Assembly: GCA_029990175.1 (NCBI GenBank)
Contig: JARKIP010000005.1
Coordinates: forward strand, 30,141,501-30,205,500
Source: Petunia secreta
Lineage: Eukaryota; Streptophyta; Magnoliopsida; Solanales; Solanaceae
Direction: 5' to 3'
DNA length: 64,000 nucleotides
In this document: positions 33,840 to 46,005 of the stretch, piece by piece
Position numbering within the stretch: position 1 is the first letter of the stretch
How the letters are laid out: each line of letters starts with the position of its first letter
The notes under the pieces: model-generated
Databases searched by the model: none
Seen by the model: only the letters and a program-made list of their open reading frames with translations
Told to the model about the DNA's origin: nothing
Position numbers and translations under genes: made by a program

Positions 33840-34877
33840 CTGTTCCTCTTAAATTGAACTTTGTTCAACTCCTTGGTTAATATGTCAGCAATTTGGTCTT
33901 CAGTCCTGCAAGAATTCATAGTAATAGAACCTATTTTCAATATTATCTCTCAGAAAATGATGTCTAATATCACTGTGTTTGGTTCTCTTATGCTGGACTG
34001 GATTCTTGGAAATATTCACAGTACTTGTATTGTCACAGAAAATAGGCACAGCTCCATATTTGATTCCAAAGTCCTCCAGTTGTTGTTTGATCCATAGCAG
34101 CCGACAATAGCAGGATGCAACAGCAACATATTCAGCCTCAGCAGTAGAGAGGGCTACTGAGTTCTGCTTCTTTGTAGCCTAAGAAACAAGACAAGGACCT
34201 AGAAAGTATGTCATTCCTGAAGTGCTCTTTCTATCCACCAGATGACCTTTATAATCAGCATCTGCAAAACCAATCAACTCAAAAGTACCATCCCTTGGGT
34301 ACCAAAGACATAAATACTAAGTTCCTTTCAAGTATCTCAGAATTCTCTTCACAACAGTTAGGTGTGATTCCTTTCGCTTTGACTGAAATCTAGCACAAAG
34401 TCCTACACTGTACACAATATCAGGTCGACTGGATGTGCGATAGAGGAGAGAACCTATGATTCCTCTATACTTAGTCTCATTTGTGGAAGGACCCAGTTCG
34501 TCCATATCCAGCTTTGAGGAGCAATAGGGGTAGTCATTTCTTTAGCTCCTTCCATATCAAATTTCTTCAGCAGCTCCTTGACATACTTCTGTTGATGAAT
34601 CATGGTTCCTTCAGGAGTTTGTTTGATCTGCAACCCCAAGAACAAATAGCTTCAAATATGATATCATGAACGTATACTTGGACCACCAATAAGTCTTTTC
34701 CTTTCTTATGCAAGAACAATGTGTTGTCAATCTTTCCTCTAGTAAAACCATTTTTTAGCAAGAAACATGATAACCTCTTATATCAAGCTATGGGTGCTTG
34801 TTTCAATCCATAGAGAGCCTTATCACATTTGCATACATGATAAGGAAAATCATTGTTCAAGAACCCAGGTGGCTATA
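33840..34877 (-). pseudogene. E1 copia RT (second half) and RNase H
   Basis: Reading right to left: PPGFLNNDFPYHVC, KALYGLKQAPI, NGFTRGKIDNTLFLHKKGKD, VQVYVHDIIF (active-site Tyr-Val-Asp-Asp degraded to YVHD), then FLGLQIKQTPEGTMIHQQKY and KYRGIIGSLLYRTSSRPDIVY. RNase H follows, with KQNSVALSTAEAEYVAVASC and FCDNTSTVNISKNPVQHKRTKH. There are stops and frame changes throughout. The reading begins exactly at the E5 junction and continues the part at 63592 onward. Confidence 0.87.
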
Positions 34878-36109
34878 TGAAACGACTTTAGGTAGACGCT
34901 TTAGAAGTTAGGACTCCGATTGGCATGCCGATAATTTTAAAATTTTCGTAAGGTCCATTAGGATCTGTCTGTAAAATTTGAACTAAATCAGACTTCGTTT
35001 GGTAGGCATCGGAAGAAGGTGTCAGTTTTCGTGGTCGGTAAATCATAAAAAAGAGGTATTCGAGCTCGATTTTGGCAAATGAGCTTCTGTTCAAAATCCG
35101 AAAGTGTCGTCAGGTTCGTATGATTATTTGTGACTTGTGTGAACTTTCGAAAGTAAATTTCGAGATCGTTCGGATAGTTTTCCTAAAATTTCAAAAATTA
35201 ATAATTTGATCTTTTTCTGTTTAATTCGCATCTTGAATTTCGAGAATTCGATTTGAGATATGCCCTGGCGAGTATGATATATATATTTGTATAACTTGTA
35301 TGCAAAATTTGGAATTATTTCGAATTTCGTAGGGTTCCGTTGTAATTTTTATTATAGCAGCGAGTTTTTAAAAGGAACAAGAAAAAAAAAAGAAAAGAAA
35401 AAGAAATTTGAGGCGGCAGCTGCCAAGGCTAAGGGATATAAAATCCCTTAGCTAACATTAGAGGAAAGAAAATGAAGAAATGGAAGAAGAGAATGCATAA
35501 GGAAAAAAAAGTCAGAAAGGGAGAAATTAAAACGAAAAGGAGAAGGAATAAATAGGATTTTCACCCCGAAACATTCAGTGGAATCGTTTGGCAATGAATC
35601 TAAAGGACAAAGTAATTGTTTAGTAGTAATGTTAACTTTTGAACAAGGTAAGTGTTTGTATCCATTTCTTTGGAGGCCCTTGGCCTTGTGGATATTCTAC
35701 CACGTGGTCCTTATATGTGTAGCTACCGATAGGCGTATTCATTACGCCTTAGCTTTGGATTTACATTGTATATTATATGTTACCCCCTGTTGTTGGTATT
35801 GCATTGAGCATACGAGTATTGTACTTTGGTGTTAAGCTTGACATATACTTCCCGGTAATCGGTGAGAGTCCCGAGCCAGTGAAGGGTAACTATTGCATAT
35901 ATCTCCTGGTAGACGGTGAGTGGTCTCTATCCATTTATTTGTGGCTTTATGCCAGTGGATTTGTCTATGTATGTCTCAATTCATGCATAGCTTCCGATAA
36001 ATACATACTTACTATGCGAATTTTTTTGAAAAGAATGATTTACACAGCAGGGGTTAATATTTGTTATATTTATGCTAGTTGGGTTAGTCTGCATGTCTGC
36101 AGGGGATCT

Positions 36110-36660
36110 ATGATCTGGCTTGGTACTGTTTATGAAGATGGCTTGTCCTACACGCTTGTAGGAGGATATATGCTTATATGGTTGGCTCGACCTGCACGCC
36201 GCAAGGGGTATACATCACATGAGGTTGGCTCGACATACGTGCCTACGTGGGTTCTATATGATTGGATCGTCCTACATGCTTGTAGGAGGATGTATGCCTA
36301 TATAACTGGCTCGACCTGCACGCCGCAGGGGGCATACATCACATGAGGTTGGCTCGACATGCATGCCTACATGGGTTCTATATGGTTGGCTTGTCCTACA
36401 CGCTTGTAGGAGGATGTATGCCTATATGGTTGGCTCGACCTGAACGCCGCAGGGGGCATACATCACATGAGGTTGGCTTGAAATGCGTGCCTACATGGGT
36501 TCTATATGGTTGGCTCGTCCTACACGCTTCTAGGAGGATGTATGCCTATATTATTGGCTCATCATGCACGCTGCAGGGGGCATACATCACATGAGGTTGG
36601 CTCGACAAGCGAGCCTACATAGGTTCTATATGGTTGAATCGGCCTACACGCTTGTAGGGG
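36110..36660 (+). repeat. Tandem array of about 122 bp units in E5 5' LTR
   Basis: Roughly four and a half units are each marked by GGTTGGCTCGACCTGCACG..., then CATACATCACATGAGG, then CCTACATGGGTTCTATATGG, then CCTACACGCTTGTAGG. The 3' LTR has fewer units (41690-41930), so the array length changed between the two LTRs. Confidence 0.75.
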
Positions 36661-36665
36661 ATATA

Positions 36666-36892
36666 CTCCCTCCGTTCCACTTTAGATGAACCCATTTGAC
36701 TTTGCACGGAGTTTAATAAAGAGAGAAGACTTTTGAAACTTATGGTCTAAAATAAGTCATAGATATTGGTGTGGCTACAAATCATCTAGGGATGAGTAAA
36801 AGTGAATATTTCTTTCCAAATTTAGAAAGAGATCATTCTTTTTGAAAAAAACTAAAAAGAAAATAGGTTCATCCTTTTTTAAACGGAGGGCA
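36666..36892. mobile_element. Stowaway-like MITE, 227 bp
   Basis: Terminal inverted repeats begin CTCCCTCCGTT on the left and (reverse complement) TGCCCTCCGTT on the right, both running on to GATGAACC. TA is present on each side (36664-36665 and 36893-36894). The 3' LTR of E5 has the empty site GGGGATATATATGAGAG at about 41918-41934. It has no coding capacity. Confidence 0.85.
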
Positions 36893-37560
36893 TATATGAG
36901 AGTCCCGCACCGGATATGGGTATTTGGCACATGTGTCTGCATTGCATCATACCGCATTCATCCTATTTTATTGCACCGCATGCTGACTATTGTGTGACTA
37001 TCGTGTTGTATTTTGTGTATGCAATATGTATACCATGTTGTGGCTATAATTCAGTTTGCCTATATCTTTCTGGCTATTTTGTGTCCTAATTGGTTTATAT
37101 GCTTTAGTTGTATGCGCTTCTGGTCTGTATTTGCTTAGCTCTTCGCCCCGGCTAGCTATCCTATTCTTTGAGGTGGCTAGTCTGCCCCACTAATTGAGTC
37201 CTTTTGACCCACCCTTGTTTGTTGTTTGTTTCTTGTCCATTTATTTCGTTTCGACAGGTTCGCTCCAGGATTTAGTTCGCTACGTTGTTAAGGAGTGAAG
37301 ATGACTTCAGTTGTCAGGGTGAGCCAGCTTTTATTCTGGATGGCCACCAGTTTTATGTTTCTTATTTCAGTTGTATTTTGCTCCCTTCAGGAGGCGTATG
37401 TATTCTTTTGTACTCTTAGATGTCTAGTTTGGATAGCCCTAAACCTAATATGTTGGGTAGTCAACTGTAATTTCTTTTATACAGCTTAGAGGTATCAGTA
37501 TGCCAGTATTTTTTTTCTAAGTCTTATTCTTATTAGCCTTTGAATTTATATTTATTTTCT

Positions 37561-40542
37561 ACGAGAGGCTGTGTTGGCATCTAGGAAGTTTCTCTTCCGT
37601 CTTTTCTAATCGTGCGTCGGTCTGGGATACAAAAATATTTTTTTTTATTCCTTTGTAGTAATTGTTGACCCTCGTGCGACCAATCAGCAAAGCGTAGGAG
37701 ATCAGGACGAAGTAGCCTAGCTTGGGGCTAGAGCTACTCAAGCCCTGAGAGTTGTGGATCGTGCTGACAATGCAGTTGCGAAGGCCCCAACTATGACAGC
37801 TCGCGGTGGGTAATGGAGCAGGGCCTTATGGTTCCTCGGCTCTATATGAATTTTTTTTAGAATCTTGGCCGCGCAAAAACTGCAAGAACCTCTTATTCCC
37901 TGCGCAGCTCATCAGGTTGCCGCAGATGCAGACATTCGGTCTCAGGGAGCTCTTGTTCTAGTTCCTAATGTTGCCCCAGTAAATTATGTTCTAGAGGCAG
38001 CATGTGTTGTAGTTCCAATTGTTCTGGCTGGTTAGCTAGCACTAGTAATAGTTCGGTCCGAGTGCCCAAAGAGGCTGTATTTTTTTACCCAATTGGACTT
38101 TCCGATATTCTTAAGCCATGCATCAGATTATCCCTGTGTATTTTTTTAAAATAAAATGATGTCAGCATTTCCTTCAGGCTGTTGGTTATCTCGAGCAGTA
38201 TGATGTTTATTATACTGCTTTCCAGTTTTAGGGTCCAGTCTTAGATTGGTGGACCGCTCTCTTATTAGCTAACTTGGTTCAATTTTCATTCTAGATTCAT
38301 GGAAAAGTTCCTTTTGCACAGCGAGCGAGATGAAAAGAGTCGCCAATTTGAGTGAATTAGATAGGGTAGCCTGTCGTTTTAGAGTATGAGATTAAATTCT
38401 CTATGATGGATGGCTATGCACTAGAACTGGTCCATGAGCCTTCCGGGAAGGTTTGAAGATTTATTGATGGCCTTTCTTCTTCATTGAGGTCCTAGATGGC
38501 TCAAGAGATTGAGGCGGTGACTTAATTTGATGTTGTTGTAGATATAGCTCGGAGATATGAGGCATACCATAAATTAAAGCAAGAAGAGCTAGAGCGCGAG
38601 AGCAAGAAATCTTGTGGCCCTAGTGGGCAACAATGGTGCCTCTTCTAGCAAGATAAAGATTATAATTATCATGTGAGGTCACCTGCCAGGTTATCTCAGC
38701 TTGTGCCACGCGATTCTCAGAGTGCGCCAGTAGTTCGTCAAGATCATATCTAGTTTTATTTTTATAGTTATCAACAATCTGTTCAGCTTCCATTTTTATC
38801 GAAAAGGTATGATTATCATTGTCATGTGCCTCGTCATCTTAGGAGGATCTGCCCCTTATTTCGGCAGGAAGGCAGTTGTCCTTCTTCTCGCCCTCAGGCA
38901 CCTGCCTAGTTGCAGGGGATTTCATTTAGATCTCAATCTGTCAGAGAAATGCCACAATCTAATAGAGGCTGAGAGCATGGTGGTAATGATTTTTAGAAGG
39001 TGATTACCGGGTAGTGGATCAGCTCAGCTGCGGAGGCAGTTCTATGAACTGCCAGTCTCGCAGGATGCTGAGGCATTCGATGCAGTAGACCCAAATATTT
39101 CTTCTTCCCATATATGTGAGTAAGATTTGATTCTTCCGATGTATCTTGAAATGGCTTTCCTTATCATGTTCCAATGGTTTCTTTGGATGTCATTTCTATT
39201 ATGAATCAGTTGCGATAGAGGGGTGAGCTTCTGGTATAATTTATTCCTACTATTTGTGAGACCCTACTAATTTATCTTATTTAAATATGAGAAATTTGGA
39301 AGAGAATGTCAGTATTGTCTGCTTGGCATCCTGTTGTGCCACCTTCTGGTATAATGTCAAGTCAGTCTACCTATCTTTGGAACTCAGTATTGGTAGGATG
39401 ATGGGATTCTTATTTGTCACCATCATAAAGTGTCATTGATTCTTCCGGTGTAAAATGATTAGTAAGTAATACTCGATCTATGTGTCTTCCGTTACTTCAA
39501 GATGCTTGTAGAGTCATGTTATTCTATGAGATTGTCTCGGTTATAAAAGGTTTTCTGGTAAATTGTCGGAGTTTCTTTCTTTATAGGAAGATTAAATTGG
39601 CATAGATGTTGTTCCATAAAGCTCCTTTAATGTCTATTTCTTCAATTGCGATTCTTTGGGTAGCCTGACTCGAAAGTAGTCTAGCTCTGGTAGCCAAGCA
39701 AATATGAAGATGAGCTTCCTAAAGATCTTATTATTTCTATCCTCAGTTTATTGCCATCTCTTCTTCTTCCGATACTAGTGAGCTTGGGCGGTTAGTCGCC
39801 ACTTGTGATGTTCCCTCTCTTGAGCCCAAATGTGTATCAAGGTAGCCAGGTAAGCAATTTGTTGTGTTTTAAGGCTACTAAAGGTAATGGAGAGTGTCGT
39901 TCGGCCCGTTAATTGAGCTATTGAGCGGTGGTGCTTGTGGTAAAAGGTAGGGAGCTGTGAACTTGAGAGTTGTTGTTGTTTTGCAACTGGAGAGGGTAAT
40001 TTGGTAGCTCAGGTCTAAGCCGCGTTATGTTTTAGCTAAGTCTTCCTTAATCTAGCAGGTTGTGCTAGGATGGCTATTCCTATTCAAATTAGTGGTATGA
40101 GTTTATGCTCTAAGTGGAGGACTCTTCCTCCAGTACTGAATCCTAATATTGAATCTCTAAGGCATTGCTGAAGCATAACCTAATTCTTTGTTTCATCGAC
40201 CTGTTCTATATCGAAAAGTATATCGACGAGGTGAATCGTCGGCGGAATCACGTTAATACATCTAGAGATCCATTCATACTTGTTCAAAAATGTATCACTC
40301 TCCTCTTGTGATCGAGGAAGGACCAGCTTAGTTAGAATAAGCTATGCAATGGTGTTATCATATCATCCAGATATATTTTATTCCAAGAGATCTGTGTGCA
40401 TGTTATAATTCTAATTCTATAATCATGAGACAATGTCCGCGGAATAGTTTATGAAGATTGTGCAAGTTCTCTTGTTATTTATATAAATTTTTTTTAGACT
40501 TACGCTCAATCGAGGATGAATGAGAGCATAAGTGGAGGAGAA
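37561..40542 (+). pseudogene. E5 internal region with decayed gag
   Basis: No ORF longer than 64 codons survives. On the plus strand, fragments resemble chromovirus gag order: RFMEKFLLHSERDEKSRQFE (near 38295-38355), then about 38590-38960 a low-complexity region that could precede a zinc knuckle, and a possible protease start near 39050-39180. A/G-rich sequence GTGGAGGAGA just before 40543 is a plausible polypurine tract. RT, RNase H and integrase are not recognisable in the 3 kb, so most of pol must be deleted. Family assignment is tentative. Confidence 0.4.
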
Positions 40543-41981
40543 CAAAACGACCTTAGGTAGTCGATTCGGAAGTTAGCTCTCTGATCAGCGTGCCGATAAT
40601 TTTAAAATCTTCGTAAGGTCCATTAGGATCTGTCTGTAAAATTTCAACTAAATCGGACTTGGTTTGGTAGGCATCGGAAGAAGGTTTTAGTTTACGTGGT
40701 CGGTAAATCATAAAAAGAGGTTTTCGAGTACGATTTTAGCGAATGAGCTCCGATTCAAAATCTGAAAGCGTGGTTAGGTTCGTATGATTATTTGTGACTT
40801 GTGTGAACTTTTGAAAGTAAATTTCGAGATCGTTCGAATAGTTTCCGCTAAAATTTTGAAAATTTATAACTTGATCTTTTTCCATTTAATTCGCATCTTG
40901 AGTTTCAAGAATCTAATTTGAGATCTGCCTTAGCGAGTATGATACATATATTTTGTATAACTTGTATGCAAAATTTGGAACTATTTCGAATTTCGTAGGG
41001 TTCCGTTTTAATTTTTATTATAGCACCGAGTTTTTAAAAGGAAAACAAAGGAAAAGAAAAAGAAATTTGAGGCGGTGGCTGCCAAGGCTAAGGGGCATAA
41101 AATGCCTTAGCTAACATTAGAGGAAAGAAACTGAAGCAAAGAACGCATAAGGAAAAAAAACTCAGAAACAGGAGAAATTGAAAGGAAAAGGAAAAGGAAA
41201 ATAGGATTTTCACCCCGAAACATTTAGTGGGATCGTTTGGCAATGAATCCAAAGGATAAAGCAGTTGTTGAGTAGCAATATTAACTTTTGAACAAGGTAA
41301 GTGTTTGTATCCATTTCTTTGGAGGCCCTTGGCCTTGTGGATATTCTACCACGTGTTCCTTAAGTGTATAGTTGCTGATAGGCGTACTCATTGCGCCTTA
41401 GCTTTGGATTTACATTGTATATTATATGTTATCCCATGTTGTTGGTATTGCATTGAGCATATGAGCATTGTACTTTGGTTTTGAGCTTGACATATACTGC
41501 CGGTAATCGATGAGAGTCCTGAGCCGGTGAAGGGTTACTATTGTATATATCTTCTGGTAGACAGTGAGTGGCCTCTATCCATTTCTTTGTGGCCTTATGC
41601 CTGTGGATTTGTCTATGTATGTTTCAATTCATGCATAGCTGCCGATAAATACATACTTACAATGCGGATTTTTGTGAAAATAATGATTTTTGGCTCGACC
41701 TGCACGCCGCAGGGGGCATACGTCATATGTGGTTGGCTCGACATGCGTGCCTACATTGGTTCTATATGGTTGGCTCATCCTACACGCTTGTAGGAGGATG
41801 TATGCCTATATGGTTGGCTCGACCTGCAGGTTGCAGGAGGCATACATCACATGAGGTTGGCTCGACATGCGTGCCTACATGGGTTTTATATGGTTGGCTC
41901 GGCCTGCGCGCCTGTAGGGGATATATATGAGAGTCCCGTACCGGAGATGGGTATCAGGCACATGTGACTGCATTGCGTCAT
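40543..41981 (+). repeat. E5 3' LTR, left part
   Basis: It aligns with the start of 34878-37560 (first bases CAAAACGAC, against TGAAACGAC). It stops at GTCAT (41977-41981), the left target duplication of E6, and continues at 62896. Confidence 0.75.
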
Positions 41982-42759
41982 TAACACGACCCGAAATCCG
42001 GTTAGGCCGTGCGGGCACCCGACATCCTCCCCTAGACCCGTCGGGCGAACCCTTACCAATTAAATTAGGAAAATAAATATAATTCAAATCATAATAAGAA
42101 CAAGACTTAGAAAAAGAAGCACAGACATACGGATACCTCTAAGCTGTACAAAAGAAAATTACAGCGGACTACCAAACATACTAGGTTTAGGGTTATCCAG
42201 ATTAGACATCTAAGAGCAAGAAAGAAGATAGATACATCCTGAAGGGAGCAAATTGCAACTGAAGTAATACACATAAAGCATGTGGCCATCCTGAATAAAA
42301 ACTAGCTCACCCTGACAGCTGAAGTCGTCTTCGCTCTTCAACAACGTGGCGAACTCAATCCTGGAGTGAACCTGCCGAAACGAAATAGATAGACAAGAAA
42401 CAAACAACAAACAAGGGTGAGTCAAAAGGACTCAATAAGTGGGGCAGACTAGCCACCTCAAAGAATAGGATAGCTAGCCAGGGAGAAAAGAAACAAATAG
42501 ACCAAATTTCTCTTATTTAAATTATATAAAGGCTCCTCTTATTTAAATTATATAATGGCAGAGCCAGATAATAACCGAAAACATGTAAGAAACTATAAAC
42601 TCAACCAAGGATGCGAGCCAAAAACATATCAATAAATAAGCAATGCACATATAAGCAGAACAGTAGTCATGTACCGCAAGTCTACACAATGGTATGAATT
42701 GAGATGAAATAAAATGAAATGAAATAAAATGTGATGCAAAGGGTCACATGTTCCCGTCA

Positions 42760-43079
42760 TTCCATCCCAAAGCGAAATACTCCTGCATTCGAGGGGAATC
42801 CAATCTGATAACCAACTGGAGCGGAATACTCCTACTCCTGGGGCGGAATACTCCTGCACCCAATATAATATAAATCAGAGGCGGAATACTCCTGCACTCT
42901 CCTGGGCGGAATACTCCTGCACCCGATATAATGTAAAGCTGAGGCAGAATACTCCTGCACTCAGTATCTTACATAAGAGCGGAATACTCATGCTCCTGGG
43001 GAGGAATACTCCTGCTCCCAATATGATATAAACCAGAGGCGGAATACTTCTGCACTCTCCTGGGGCGGAATACTCCTGC
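42760..43079 (-). repeat. Minisatellite built on GCGGAATACTCCTGC in E6
   Basis: At least eight irregular copies of a core GCGGAATACTCCTGCACCC or ...GCTCCC are separated by short variable stretches (AATATGATATAAACCAGAGG-like). Together with 46343-46420 it makes one array that E7 has split. Confidence 0.8.
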
Positions 43080-43739
43080 TGACCCGACCCAGAATACGGT
43101 TAGGTCGTGCGGGCACCAGACATCCTCCCCTAGACCTGTTGGGCGAACCCTTACTCATTTAGTTTGGAAAAGAAATATAAAAATTCATAAATAAGGACAA
43201 GACTTAAAACAAAAACACAGACATACTGATACCTCTAAGCTGTACAAAAGAAATTACAGCTGACTACCCAACATACTAGGTTTATGGCTATCCAGATTAG
43301 ACATCTAAGAGTACAAAAGAAGACAGATACCTCCTGAAGGGAGCAAAATGCAACTGAAATGATGACTAATAAACAGGTGGCCATCCGGAATAAAAGCTGG
43401 CTCACCCTGACAGCTGAAGTCGTCTTCGCTCCTTCACAATGTGGCGAGCTCAATCCTGGAACGAACCTGCCGAAACGAAATAGATAGACAAGAAACAAAC
43501 AACAAACAAGGGTGAGTCAAAAGGACTCAATAAGTGCGGCAGACTAGCAACCTCAAAGAATAGGATAGCTAGCCAGGGAGAAAAGAAACAAATAAACCAG
43601 ATTCCTCTTATTTAAATTATGAAAAGGCAGAGCCAGATAATAACTAGAAACACGTATGGAATCGCAAACTATTCAACAACCAGGAACGTAAGACAGCCAG
43701 AACATATAGGTATCCCGAACACATCAACATTCAGAAATA

Positions 43740-43990
43740 CATCCCGTTGCAGCGTGTAACCCGATCTATATATTCATCCTGTTGCGGCGTGCAACCTGAT
43801 CCATATATTCATACCGTTGTGGCATGCAACCCGATCCCCGAAATCCTGCTGCTCCTAGGGCAGAATCCTCCTACCCTTAATATGATGCAATGGAGTGGAA
43901 TACTCCTGCTCCTGGGGCGGAATACTCCTACCCTCAATATGATACAATGGAGCGGAATACTCCTGCTCCTGGGGCGGAATACTCATGTAC
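43740..43990 (-). repeat. Tandem repeats in E7
   Basis: The first part has three copies of a unit with ATCCCGTTGCAGCGTG-like sequence (43740-43830). It is followed by copies of GGAGCGGAATACTCCTGC alternating with GGGGCGGAATACTCCT. The array sits at the same LTR position as in E6. Confidence 0.7.
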
Positions 43991-44454
43991 CCAATATGAT
44001 ATGCAATGTAATGCATATGAATGCAATGTGATGCAATAATAACCCTTCACCGGTGCGAGACTCTCATCGACGGCCGGGAAGTAGATGCCAACTCACATCC
44101 AGAGTACAATGCTCAGATCCTCAATAAAATACCAACAACAGGACATAACATATAATATATAATGTAAATCAAAAGCTAAGGCGTAATGAGTACGCCTATC
44201 GGCAGCTACACACGTAAGGAATACGTGGTAGAAAATCCACGAGGCCAGGTGCCTCCAAAGAAATGGATATAAACACTTACCTCTTCCAAAAGTTAGTACG
44301 GCTAATCAACAAACGCTTTATCCTTTGGTTTCCTTGCCAAACGATCCCACTCTATTCAATAAGCAGAAAAATATATCAATTTAGGCTAAAGGATTCATTC
44401 CTCAAATCTTAGGGCAATCCAGTTAGGAACATGATACCCACGCGACCGCACTGT

Positions 44455-46005
44455 GTGTCCAATGTCCAACCTCTATGGGGGACTCCAAATCACACATAAC
44501 ATGATCACAATATAAGTATAAGCATGTATGAGGCATAACACATGTGGCAACAATAGATATGGACTCAAAGGAATGAGAAGAAAACTCTGGATAGAATTAT
44601 AGACACAACCTAGAACTCAGAATTTGTCCAACTCTTTGAATTTCTATAAAATTTTCGGCAGAGTCTCCTCTGAAACTGGATGATCCGCAAAAATAGAACC
44701 AGCACTATACTACACACGGGAATGGATACCCGGATAAACTGATAACATAAACATGTTAAATGGATAACAAGATGAGACGGCTGGATGACATAACAAATCT
44801 GCTGATAGAATGTCCGGACAGCACCACTGTCCTGCCTTTCGACCTAATTTTTAGAGTGTAGATTAAAGATATAGACTTCATGGTCTTCATGAAAGTTGTA
44901 GATATATGTTTTAGAATTCTGGGGATTCTTAAACCAACTTAATATCAATTTTGTACAAGGAGTTATGATCAATATACTAACAGCTGTCCAAAGATCAAAA
45001 TAATTTTTCCAGATTTTGAAACGTTTTGTCTTGCTGATTAGGACGTCTTTCACCTTAAATTTTAGTACCAAATTAAGTATATACAAGGTTTCCTTGATAT
45101 CATACAAGTTTCTCACAAGAAAAACTAAGTTTAGAAGTAAGAAAAGCTTCAAAAGCTAAAAGATACATGCCTTGCCAAAAGAAAGGTTTAGTCTTATATA
45201 CCTTTGATGCTTCTTGCTTCTAAACCTTGTTTCCCTTGAATTCAACACCTTCTAAAGCTTAAACAAGCTATAATATAGCATTTGGGTACTTTACTTAGGT
45301 ATGAATTATTTCTAAAACTCAAGCTATAGACGAAATTGAAGGTAGCATAACGTTACCTTAATCGCGTAGATCATTTTGACGCAATTTGTCTTCAATTTCG
45401 AGTTAAGATTGACGTCCATCCTTCAAAATCATAAAATTTTCTCAAAACTAAATAAGAGAACTGTTTCTCTCTTAATCTTTCTGGAAATGACAAGATGATG
45501 AAGGAATTTTCCTTTTATACTTGAAACGTTTCAGTTTTAGTCCTCTTTTACGCTTATGTCCCTCTTACTGGCCTGATTTCTGATGCTCATATCGTTTTAT
45601 CTATATATTGTATGAAAAAACCGTTAAAAGTGTTGGAAACTACACTCCAAGACCTTCAATTTGGTATATGATATGTCCCCAGAAGACCTCAAATAACACA
45701 CAGAATTAATTGACCAAAAAGCTTCGTTACAAGGCAATTCCTTAGTCGGTTTTTCTGCAACTTAAATCCGATTTTTCCCAAACTTTATCTTCAATATATA
45801 AACATCATATATGGTCATATTATGACTTTAAATTCACTTAAATTATTCTTAATATGTCATTAGAATGATATACGTCACTTTAGACATACGGGGTGTAACA
45901 ATCTTCCCTTGTTAGGAACATTCGTCCTCGAATGTTAAATGAAGTACGTAGAAGCATTAAGCAATGATCCGTTACATACTTGTAGTAGTTAAGAGATGTG
46001 AAAGG
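44455..46005 (-). mobile_element. E8: LTR and 3' tail of an unrelated Ty3/gypsy-type element
   Basis: On the minus strand, a pol-tail-like stretch with TTCGAGGACGAATGTT and the purine tract AACAAGGGAAGA (45901-45916) is followed by an LTR starting TGTTACACCCCG at 45900. This is the usual layout at a 3' LTR of Tekay/Del-like elements. A TATA box lies at 45521-45530. The left LTR end cannot be fixed (near 44455). It replaces rather than simply interrupts the E7 LTR, since about 610 bp known from E6 are missing. Confidence 0.55.
45521..45530 (-). promoter_or_regulatory. TATA box in E8 LTR
   Basis: The minus strand reads GTATAAAAGG about 370 bp into the LTR, a near-consensus plant TATA box. Confidence 0.5.

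Larger units (their letters stand above)
31438..34877 (-). mobile_element. E1: SIRE/Maximus-type Ty1/copia element, left part
   Basis: This is the oldest layer. It contains the second half of RT and RNase H (33840-34877), a 660 bp spacer and a 3' env-like ORF (31438-33179) cut by E2. The first part of RT lies at 63592-64000, on the other side of E5. RT wording (RGKIDNTLFL, QEKYVKELLKKFDME type) and a large ORF after RNase H fit the SIRE/Maximus lineage. The rest of the element is outside the window on both sides. Confidence 0.8.
34878..37560 (+). repeat. E5 5' LTR, 3' end lost
   Basis: It aligns with 40543-41981 plus 62896-63480. It includes the MITE (36666-36892) and an expanded tandem array (36110-36660). 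The last 110 or so bases of the LTR, including the primer-site side, are replaced after TTTATTTTC at about 37560. Small plus-strand ORFs (35578-36594) only follow the tandem repeat. Confidence 0.75.

Noticed and set aside
35578..36594. Run of plus ORFs of 83-189 codons in the E5 5' LTR
   Set aside because: They follow the 122 bp repeat and LTR sequence; the 3' LTR breaks the same frames.
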